Positions 55,726 to 64,000 of a stretch of 64,000 nt of DNA are shown piece by piece. How positions within the stretch are numbered: the stretch's first letter is position 1; every line of letters begins with the position of its first letter. Position numbers and translations under genes: made by a program. Source of the stretch: Capra hircus. Its lineage: Eukaryota; Chordata; Mammalia; Artiodactyla; Bovidae. The notes under the pieces were generated by a model, which searched no databases, was not told where the DNA came from, and was given only the letters and a program-made list of their open reading frames with translations. The stretch covers positions 85,657,272 to 85,721,271 of the forward strand of contig NC_030819.1 in assembly GCF_001704415.2 (NCBI RefSeq). The letters run 5' to 3'.

Positions 55726-57664
55726 CAGGGTTGGGAAACTCCAAGGAAATGCTTATTTAGGACCCGAGGGATGGAATATCACCAGGTGTCTCTCCTTGTA
55801 TGAAACTCCTCTAGAACTGGGCTCACCTGATCCTGTGGGTGAGGGTCTAGGATAGAGCCTTGGAGCCAAATGGGACTGGATGAGGACCAGGACAAAAACT
55901 ACTAGTTTTGTGTCAGGGAAGGAAGCCACCTCCTCTCCAAATCTCAGAGTCGGGCCTGCACCAAGGGCCTGGGGGCTGCACAATCAGAGGTGATAAATCT
56001 GGACCCCCCCCACAGCAGGGATGGAACCTTCCTGGAAAGAACCTTCTCTCTGCTTCAGGCTCCAGTGTGATATGGTGCTGCTCCCAGAGTTCTCTATGTC
56101 TCCACCAGGCAAAGTGCTCTCAGGAGCTGGAGGTCTATTAAAACACAGGTGTCTGAGTGTCAGAATGACACAAGGACTAGCAACATTGAAAATTAGCTAT
56201 ATATTTTTTTAAAATGACTCTACATCTCTGGACCCAGAGACCCAAGTCCCAAACTATCACCATTATTGTGCACATCCAGACACCAAGAGGAAGAAACACA
56301 GACCTTGCCTTAGGAACTGTCAGTCAGACCTAATGTCGGGGTTGCTGAGCACAGTCAGTCATACTATGGACTCAGCCCCTCCTCCGTGCTCACATTCCCT
56401 GTCCTCATAGAAACATGCATGGTTCACTACAGAGAATCCTCTGAGTGCACTTTAGTAAAATAGAAACTGGCAATGGCCAAATGTGAGGAGAAAACACAGA
56501 AAAGGAAACCTGCCTCTGGGGTGCTCCACAAATTACCAAAGACCTGACATTCTTGATACTTGGGATTTTTCAAGAGCTTCTTAATATGTAAGTGGAGAAA
56601 GGACATTTATAGGAGAAAGGAATCGTCCCATTGGGACAATTTGGTACACGTACAGGAAAGTAAGTTGGATCCTTATTTCACAAAACACCACCAAACCTAT
56701 CAGACACACACTAAGAACCAACACTAGAAAGAAAAACTTTGCAAATTTTAGAACAATTTTTGATAAGGGATTTTTTTTTAATTGAGGTATTGCTGATTTA
56801 CAGCAATGTGTTAGTTTAAGGTGTACACCAAAGTGATTCAGTGATTCAGTGTCTCAAGTGCTTGCTTGGACAAAATTCACTCCCTTAGGGAGGCCCCTTG
56901 GCCATGTCTTCTATTCAGAAAAGCTGATAATCCTGAAAACACAAAGCAGGATGTGGTGGTGCTCATGGGTGTTTTTGACTAAATATAATACGAGGGGAAA
57001 AAAAATCTAGATGCTAGGAAGGGATCTCCAAACCTATCTTCAAACAGGAGGCCTTGCTTCCTTGAATGTGGGTGCTTCAAACATGGCTTGGAAAGGGAAG
57101 ACGTGTGTCATGAATATGTTGTCTGCAGAGGACAGAGTGGTGTGTAGAGAGGATGCAGAGGCACATCCCAGGACACTGAGCACATGGAAACAGTGACTGA
57201 GTTCTCAGCCCCGCTCTTGGGGCATCACACTGTCTCCACCCCTGACACAGGGGTGAGCTGCTCACAGGTGTCCTGCAGAGTATGGTTACACCACCTGGAT
57301 CTGTCCAATTGATGTGTTCCATCCACCCTGGCCACTGTGATGGGCTCAGGATGGGGGGCAGTGACCAATGGGGGCTCAGGGCTGGGACTCATTGTGGAAT
57401 CAAGGGGAAGAGGAGCTCTGGACCCAATTGTGACATTCTTGGAAAGACAAAGCTACATAGATGATAAGCAGATCATGGGGTCGGGAACTGAAAGTGTCAT
57501 TTAGGATGGATACCTGTCAATATGCATTGGTCTAAGCATATTGCTTTGTATAGCACAAGGGGTCAATCAGAATTTATTCAAATTTACTTATTATTGTATA
57601 AGTAAGTCATAGGATGGAATACCAAACACAATAGAATCTTAACATCACTCACTATTCTTTCACC
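55726..57664. other. Unassigned stretch of higher GC
   Basis: No recognised repeat except a short antisense L1 tail piece at about 56770-56850 (GAGGTATTGCTGATTTAC). Several 60-80 codon frames on both strands show no domain. It could contain low-copy unique sequence or an old duplicated gene fragment. Confidence 0.4.
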
Positions 57665-57705
57665 ATTCAGTTCAATTCAGTTCAGTTCAGTTCAGTTGCT
57701 CAGTT
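57665..57705 (-). repeat. BovB 3' terminal scrap
   Basis: Only the pentamer repeats TCAGTTCAGTTCAGTTCAG and TTGCTCAGTTGTAAC remain. Confidence 0.65.
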
Positions 57706-60320
57706 GTAACTGCAAATGTGGTATTACCTTACATCGATGACAATGCCCATCATCAAAAAATCTACAAACAGGGCTGGAGAGGATGTAGAGAAGAGACCCC
57801 TCTTGCACTGTTGGTGGGAATGTAAACTGATATAGCCACTATGGAGGGCAGTATGCAGGTTCCTTAAAAACGGGAAATAGAACTACCATATAATCCAGCA
57901 GTCCCACTGGGTATGTTGAGACTACCATAATTCAGAAAGACATATGGACCTTCATATTCACTGCAGCCCTGTTTACAATAACTAAGACATGGAATCAATC
58001 TAATCTCCATCAAGAGAGAAATGGATAAGGAAAAGTGCTACATATATACAGTGTAACATTCAGTTTAGTTCAGTAGCTCAGTCATGTCCAACTCTTTTTT
58101 ACCCCATGAAGTGCAGCACGCCAGGCCTCCCTGTCCATCACCAACTCCCGGAGCTTACCCAAACTCGTGTCCATTGAGTCGGTGATGTCATCCAACTATC
58201 ACATCCTCTGTCGACCCCTTCTCCTCATGCCCTCAATTTTTTGCAGCATCAGGGTCTTTTCCACTGAGTCAGCTCTTCGCATCAGGTGGCCAAAGTATTG
58301 GAGTTTCAGCTTCAACATCAGTCCTTCTAATGAACACTCAGGACTGATCTCCTTTAGGATAGACTGTGTGGATCTCCTTGCAGTCCAAGGGACTCTTAGG
58401 AGTCTTCTCCAACACCATATTTCAAAAGCATCAATTCTTAGGTGCTCAGCTTTCTTTAACTCCAACTCTCACATCCATATATGACTACTGGAAAAACCAT
58501 AAGCTTGACAGGATGGACATTTGATGGAAAATTAGTGTCTCTGCTTTTTAATATGCTGTCTAGGTTGGTTATAACTTTGCTTCCAAGGAGTAAGTATCTT
58601 TTAATTTCATGGCAGCAGTCACCATCTGCAGTCATTCTAGAGCCCAATAAAGTCTGACACTGTTTCCACAGTTCCCCCATCTGTTTGCCAAGACGTGATG
58701 GGACCAGATGCCATGATCTTAGTTTTCTGAATGTTGAGATTTCAGCCAACTTTCTCACTCTCCTCTTTCAATTTAATCAAGAGGCTCTTTAGTTCTTTTT
58801 CACTTTCTGCCATAAGGGTGGTGTCTTGTGCATATCTAAGGTTATTTATATTTCTCTCAGCAATCTTGATTCTAGCTTGTGCCTCTTTCAACCCAGTCTT
58901 TCTCATGATGTACTTTGCATATAAGTTAAATAAGCAGGGTGACAATATACAGTCTTGACGTTCTCATTTACCTATTTGGAATCAGTCTGTTATTCCATGT
59001 CCAGTTCTAACTGTTGCTTCCTGACCTGCATACAGGTTTCTCAAGAGGCAGGTCAGGTGGTCTGGTATTCCCATCTCTCTCAGAATTTTCCACAGTTTAT
59101 TGTGATCCACACAGTCAAAGGCTTTGGCATAGTCAATAAAGCAGAAATAGATGTTTTTCCTGGATTTCTCTTGCTTTTTCCATGATCCAGAGGATGTTGG
59201 CAATTCGATCTCTGGTTCCTCTGCCTTTTCTAAAACCAGCTTGAATAGTTGGAAGTTCAAGGTTTACATGTTGCAGAAGCCTGGCTTGAAGAATTTTGAG
59301 TATTACTTTGCTAGCATGTGAGATGAGGGCATTTCTGCGGTAGTTTGACCATTCATGGGCCTTGCCTTTTTTTTTAGGATTCGAATGAAAATTGATCTTT
59401 TCCAGTCCTGTGATTACTGCTGAGTTTTCCAAATTTGCTGGCATATTGAGTGCAGCACTTTTGCAGCATCATATTTTAGGATTTGAAATAGCTCAGATGG
59501 AATTTCATCACTTCCACTAGCTTTGTTCATAGTGATGCTTTCTAAGCCCCACTTGACTTCACATTCCAGGATGTCTAGCTCTAGGTGAGTGATCACAGCA
59601 TCGTGATTATCTGGGTCATGAAGATCTTTTTGGTACAGTTCTTTTCTGTATTCTTGCCATCTCTTCTTAATATCTTCTGCTTCTGTCAGGTCCATACCAT
59701 TTACGTCCTTCATTGAACCCACCTTTGCATGAAATGTTCCCCTAATATCTCTAATTTTCTTGTAGAGATCTCTAGTCTTTCCCATTTTATTGTTTTCCTC
59801 TATTTCTTTGCATTGATCACTGAGGAAGGCTTCCTTATCAATCCTTGCTATTCTTTGGAACTCTGCATTCAGATGGCGATATATTTTCTTTTCTCCTTTG
59901 CTTTTCTCTTCTCTTCTTTTCACAGCTATTTGTCAGGCCTCCTCAGACATCCATTTTTCTTTTCTGCAATTCTTTTTCTTGGGGATGGTCTTGATCCCTG
60001 TCTCCTCTACAATGTCATAAACCTCCGTCCATAGTTCATCAGGCACTCTGTCTATCAGATCTAGGTCCTTAATTCTATTTCTTATTTATACTGTATAATC
60101 ATAAGTGATTTGATTTAGGTCATACTGAATGGTTTAGTGGTTTTCTGCACTTTCTTCAATTTAACTCTGAATTTGGCAATAAGTGTAATGTTACATAGCC
60201 ATTAAAGGAATGAAAGTGGGTCTTTTGTAGAGATGTGGATGGACAAACAGTGAGTCAAACAGTGAAATGAGACAGGACAAAAAAAAAAACAACAACAAAC
60301 ACTAAATATTGTATATTACC
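57706..60320 (+). mobile_element. LINE-1 3' fragment split by BovB
   Basis: Sense L1 at 57712-58055 (CACTGTTGGTGGGAATGTAAAC, CACTATGGAGGGCAGTATG) continues at 60180-60320 (TAGAGATGTGGATGGAC). The intervening antisense BovB is bounded by related GTGTAACATT and GTGTAATGTT flanks. Confidence 0.75.
58058..60183 (-). mobile_element. BovB LINE, ~2.1 kb, ORF2 reverse transcriptase remnant
   Basis: The longest BovB in the window, minus orientation. Its ORF2 is broken into frames 59923-59414 (linker and RT N-terminal region, with NKASGSDEIPSELF), 59444-59133 (QAGFRKGRGTRDRIANI), 59260-58982 (RT motif A as FIDYAKAFDCVDHNKL), 58945-58742 (motifs B/C) and 58465-58199 (C-terminus). The catalytic motif that is normally Tyr-Ala-Asp-Asp reads YAQD here (RYAQDTTLM). 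The endonuclease domain is absent. It cannot move by itself. Confidence 0.9.
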
Positions 60321-60639
60321 ATATAAGTGTATAAATGTATATATGGGCTTCCATTGTAGTGAAGTGGAAAATTTAAAAGTTTACATCACCACCTTGTCTT
60401 TCTGCCTCTGTAACTCAGCTGGCCCCTTGAAAAGTCTAGATCATGTAGGTGCATAAATTTGGTACTTTCAATACTAGGAGCTGGAGTTTATCTCACTCAC
60501 CCTTTTCTTGCTGTTTCCAATTGCCCAGTCCCTGCAAACCTGCTTCATCATGCCAGTCCAGGCCAGGCATCCCCCTCCCTATCTTGACCACTGTTCTTAC
60601 CCATGTGAATCCCCTTAGTTTAAACCAGCGTATTAACAG

Positions 60640-60797
60640 CTAGTGTTGCCCACTACAGTCTTTTTGTAAAAACCCTGAAATCTCTTTGTTTGGGACTCAG
60701 AGCTTTGAGTATTAACTCCTCTGGGCCCACCGGTGTAGTAAATCTGAGTTCAACTCTCTGAATGTGGTGCTTGGTTTTCCGAGTACTGGTTTCTACA
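60640..60797 (+). repeat. ERV LTR end (U5-like)
   Basis: From CCCACTACAGTC to TTTCTACA, just upstream of a primer-binding site. The 5' limit of the LTR is not resolved; 60360-60640 may belong to its U3/R. Confidence 0.5.
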
Positions 60798-60804
60798 ATA
60801 TGTC

Positions 60805-60822
60805 TGGAGGCCTCAGCGAGAT
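60805..60822 (+). promoter_or_regulatory. Primer-binding site matching tRNA-Thr(UGU)
   Basis: TGGAGGCCTCAGCGAGAT differs by one base from the complement of the 3' end of a nuclear tRNA-Thr(UGU). It lies 7 bases past a possible LTR terminus TACA, a little farther than the usual 0-3. Confidence 0.6.
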
Positions 60823-61083
60823 TACAACCAGGTGGGCATCCGAGCTGCCGGACTGGTGGCTCTGCCAGGCTGGAGTGAAGGAACCTGGAGATGAATGAGG
60901 AGGAGCGAAACCTGACGGTATCCTGATTTCTCTTTCTGACAGCTGTTCTGACACTCCAGATGACTGAGCCCCAACTGTACTCATTGGAGGGATGGACCAA
61001 CTCACTAGGAATGGCCACAGGATAAGATAAGGCTCTGGGGCCAGTCCCTAGGCAGGAACCTACCCCAACTGGTAGACAAGGAG

Positions 61084-61241
61084 ACTGATCACTTCCTTGG
61101 GCCCCCAGGAAGGGAGCATCAGATAGGGAGAACTGGGGACTTGGGAGAAGGGAGGCACTGTGACTGATAACCTCCTTGGACCTCCCAGGAAGGCAGCAAG
61201 TTAAGGAAACCTGGGGACTTGGAAGAAGGGAGGCATCATGA
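61084..61241 (+). repeat. 79-bp tandem direct repeat
   Basis: Copy 1 (from 61084) begins ACTGATCACTTCCTTGG and copy 2 (from 61163) begins ACTGATAACCTCCTTGG. Both contain CTGGGGACTTGG and AGAAGGGAGGCA at equivalent places. Confidence 0.8.
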
Positions 61242-61370
61242 TAGCCTCTGAATGACTGTGAATGCTTGACTGCTGATTGCTGATTTTTGGAGTGAGAGAA
61301 ATTTTTCTTTTTGGAAACTACAAAACTAGTTATTTCTGCATATGCAATTAAAAACAACTAGCTTGTTAAA

Positions 61371-62831
61371 AAGACCTGCCAAGGGAAAAGCTTGAAGTTA
61401 ACCCTTTCCATGTCCTTGGAATACACAGTCACCTTTCAGCCTTGGGCAAATTAGAACTTCAAGGGAAGAAAAAAAAGGGGGGGTTGTCAAAGAGATATTT
61501 TAAATCTCAAACAGGAAACTATAAGATCACTGTCAGTCTGTCTGTCTGGATTTACGTATGTCTCAATATATGTCTTTTTTTCTGATGATATTGTTGAAGT
61601 TGTAAATGAGTTCTAATTTAATTGGCCTAAAGCACAGTAAGTGCTTACATATCAAACGATTCTAAATTCAAGAAAAAAATAACTAAATTTCAGATTCACA
61701 TGACCTGGAAAATATTCAATATTAAATATGTGGTATTGATGTTTGTTTGCTAATCTAATAAGGAAGCAAGATGCATATTTTTAATAAAGAAGATACAAAA
61801 AATAAAATTACATTTTATAAAGGGAAAATAAAGTAAGTCTGACTTACAGGTGGATGTTACAGAAACTGATTAAAAGCTTTGTTGAAGGTTGACCCTGAAA
61901 AAAGTTTTGTGCATGGTTAGGACTGACTAAGTTTAAAATAAATTTAATTACATTTACCTAAATGAGTTTAAAGTAAGCTGGTGCAAAAACTTAAATTTTG
62001 CCTTTCTTTCTGTTAAGAGGACACACTTTCTTCAGAGGTTGAACTGCTTTTAATAGTAGATTTAATTATTTTTTTCTCTTAAGTGATCTGTTCTTTATTT
62101 ACCTTTGAAATATTTTCTTAATTTTGGCTAAGTAAATAATTGTTATTTCACAATAACATATGATCCTACCTGACTGAATGTTATAAACCCTTTTGATATT
62201 TATGACAAAACTTCCTAAATAACTAGACTTCTAACTAACTTTGGGAGGCTTCAGAGGGCCCCTGAGACATCCAAAAGAGCTATTAAATACCTGGGTTCAT
62301 TGGACATGTTAAATTACATGGGAAGTACTGTTAAAGCGATGGGGAAAAATTATTTTCAAGTTTTACTGTATGGCTGATGTTACTAATATAGATATCCTAA
62401 AATTATGTGAAATTCATATAGATCTGATATGCCCTGATAAAATATGGTCAATTATAATTCTAGTTATCATGTTTCTTTGTCAATTGCAAAAGATACAGAT
62501 TTTAAACATGCCTTCTTTAGAAGAATACTGCTAGTTCTTCAAGATTTATGGAAAATACTTTCTAAGATTAAACACATAAACAATGTTTGTTATTAACACC
62601 AAGCTAGTACCAGACTGGAATTTGGTCTTCTCTCTGTTTAGAGAACAAAGTTTTCTTAAAATGTAGCTTTCAATAACAGACTATAAATTTGTTTGCCTTT
62701 AAGTGATTTTTGTATTTTGTTATTTTGGTAAAGTAAATAAACATTATTTAAGATTAGGGTACATGTAGACAAAGCTGATTCTGCTTCTACAAAAAAAAAA
62801 AAAAAAAAAGGTTAGACTTTTGCTATCTTGA
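61371..62831. other. AT-rich, possibly retroviral remnant
   Basis: No open gene. Two loosely similar segments (about 62085-62155 and 62695-62765, sharing TTAAGTGAT and AAGTAAATAA blocks) suggest degenerate repeats. The block TAAATTACATGGGAAGTACT near 62313 and its surroundings look ERV-like but are unproven. A poly-A run of about 19 lies at 62790-62809. Confidence 0.35.
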
Positions 62832-63576
62832 TGAGAGGGTAACAGGCAGGAAGGCCAGAGGTTTCCAAACGGAGGAAACAGCCTGCAAGTGTCAGACACT
62901 TTTATCTCTCTTAAAGGGCAGGAGGAAACAAACTAGTGATTTTTTTTTCCTTCTCTGTACAAATTTAAAAGGAGGTTTCTTTTAAAATTCTGTGTTGCCA
63001 TAGGGACACCTGGTTCCACCTGAAGTCAACCAATGTCTTTTTCTTATGGAAATGTTTATCTTAAGCTATGCTGATGTACTATACATTTATCCCAAACTCT
63101 GTCTTCAAGTCGGTTCCGCCTTTTGACCCAGAACCTACTTGACAAACCAATACGTTATATTCAGGTATTGTTCCTCTAATCTATGTAAATGAAGCTATTT
63201 GTATGGTGATCTGCCCTTCTTCAAGATTCAAGTTAATCATTTTATGGTCCAGGATGAACTATTTGGTGCCAAGATTATCACAAAATGCATCTTATGGGTG
63301 AAGGACCTGGTGCCATTCTGAGTTTTAAGACATTCCTTTCTTTCATTAACAGACTGCTAGTGACTATATAACATCCAGCTGAAGACTAGCAGGGGGACAC
63401 TCTTTCTGCCCTCTTCTGATGCCTATGTTAGAAGTTTTCTCTATTTCTTTTATATTTTAATAAAACTTTATTTCACAAAAGCTCTGAGCGGTCAAGCCTT
63501 GTCTCTGGCACCGGATTGAATTATTCTCCTCTGGGGGCCAAGAATCCTGGCGTTGTAATTCAACAACAACCTTTCA
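62832..63576 (+). repeat. Class I (gammaretrovirus-like) ERV 5' LTR
   Basis: The 3' end is well fixed: U5 ends CTTTCA at 63576, 3 bases before a Pro-type primer site. A TATA element CTATATA lies at 63364-63370 and AATAAA at 63459-63464, with spacing typical of U3-R. The 5' limit (TGAGAGGG at 62832) is a guess. Confidence 0.65.
63364..63464 (+). promoter_or_regulatory. LTR TATA box and poly(A) signal (class I ERV)
   Basis: CTATATAA begins at 63364 and AATAAA lies at 63459-63464, about 90 bases apart, which is a normal layout for a gammaretroviral U3-R. Confidence 0.6.
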
Positions 63577-63579
63577 TCT

Positions 63580-63597
63580 TGGGGGCTCATCCAGGAT
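63580..63597 (+). promoter_or_regulatory. Primer-binding site matching tRNA-Pro
   Basis: TGGGGGCTCATCCAGGAT matches the complement of the tRNA-Pro 3' end except for two G-to-A changes, both at former CpG sites. Pro primers are typical of gammaretroviruses. Confidence 0.85.
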
Positions 63598-64000
63598 ATT
63601 TCAGGACAAGGTAAGGATGATTGGAGCTCTAGTTTTTTGTTCTCTTAGTGAACACGTTTTCTGCTGTGCTTTAATAACTCTATGGTGTGCTTGTGTGAAT
63701 GAATGACATGCCTTGAACGAAGCAAGTGAGGAGCCCTGCTGTGTGGTTCCACGGTGATCTCATACGGCTCATGGCAGAAACCTGTCGGAGGTTTATACTG
63801 ACCTGCCAATGCCAAGAGATACCCAATATCTCCTTCGAGAACAGACCAGAAATGGGCAAAGCGTGTGGACCAAACTCTCCTTTCTCGGTCAAACTTTTTG
63901 GTCTCTTTGACCATTTCATAACTCCTCGGGAATTAGAAGGGCTAACCTAATTTATTGGATCATAGACTTTAAAGGGACTTGTGATCCATAGTGTTACTGT
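63598..64000 (+). mobile_element. Class I ERV leader, continues past the window
   Basis: Internal sequence after the Pro-type primer site, with a possible splice donor context AAGGTAAGG at 63609-63617. No gag start is recognised. The short frames here (for example + 63726-63950 and two on the minus strand) have no recognisable domain. Confidence 0.55.

Larger units (their letters stand above)
60798..61370 (+). mobile_element. ERV leader / 5' internal region
   Basis: Sequence following the Thr-type primer site. It contains two copies of a 79-bp repeat. No gag domain is recognised. An antisense 234-codon frame covers it (61357-60653) but shows no domain and runs through the primer site, so I do not call it a gene. 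Confidence 0.45.

Noticed and set aside
55286..55855. 189-codon frame on the + strand
   Set aside because: The first half is L1 ORF2 in the wrong or decayed frame and the second half runs through a MIR; not a gene.
60653..61357. 234-codon open frame on the minus strand
   Set aside because: It crosses a retroviral primer-binding site and both 79-bp repeats antisense, shows no domain, and its Ser/Arg/Pro-rich make-up fits a chance frame in GC-richer DNA.

Overview
This is a mammalian nuclear window, almost certainly from a ruminant and probably a bovid. The evidence is the dense load of BovB (RTE) LINEs, Bov-tA/Bov-A2 SINEs and cetartiodactyl tRNA-Glu (CHR-type) SINEs, plus a mitochondrial-derived segment that reads like bovid mtDNA. 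I see no intact nuclear protein-coding gene. Nearly every open frame is a retroelement remnant, a mitochondrial pseudogene or chance. The window is a stack of nested mobile elements.

Layout. (1) 1-9756 is a decayed betaretrovirus-like (class II) endogenous retrovirus: the end of its 5' LTR, a Lys-type primer-binding site, broken gag, pro (with dUTPase), pol and env, a polypurine tract and a 3' LTR. A BovB fragment sits inside its reverse transcriptase. (2) 9757-31340 is ordinary repeat-rich intergenic DNA: L1 pieces of several ages, SINEs, BovB 3' ends, (TG)n tracts and two related solo LTRs in opposite orientation (22817-23330 and 29815-30355). (3) 31340-54290 is one old L1 in + orientation, split between its ORF1 and ORF2 parts by a very large insertion.

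(4) That insertion, 32960-49761, is the main discovery: an almost complete mitochondrial genome copy (NUMT). It enters inside ND2 and runs in normal vertebrate order through COX1, COX2, ATP8/6, COX3, ND3, ND4L/4, ND5, ND6, CYTB, the control region, 12S, 16S and ND1, ending at tRNA-Met. All 22 tRNA-like genes and both origin regions are represented. Only the first ~260 bp of ND2 are absent. About 16.1 kb is mitochondrial; a 0.66 kb BovB later landed in ND4. Premature stops, frameshifts, AGR codons and the BovB show that it is nuclear and non-functional.

(5) 54290-60320 has more L1, a MIR and a ~2.1 kb antisense BovB with recognisable but mutated reverse transcriptase motifs. (6) 60640-64000 holds parts of two further retroviral elements: one with a primer-binding site matching tRNA-Thr(UGU) at 60805, and a class I LTR whose primer-binding site matches tRNA-Pro at 63580. 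The second element runs out of the window.

No gene network operates here; the genes relate to one another only as retroviral cassettes or as the frozen order of the mitochondrial genome. Family names for repeats come from recognition of consensus-like sequence, not from a database search, and repeat boundaries are approximate unless exact landmarks are given.
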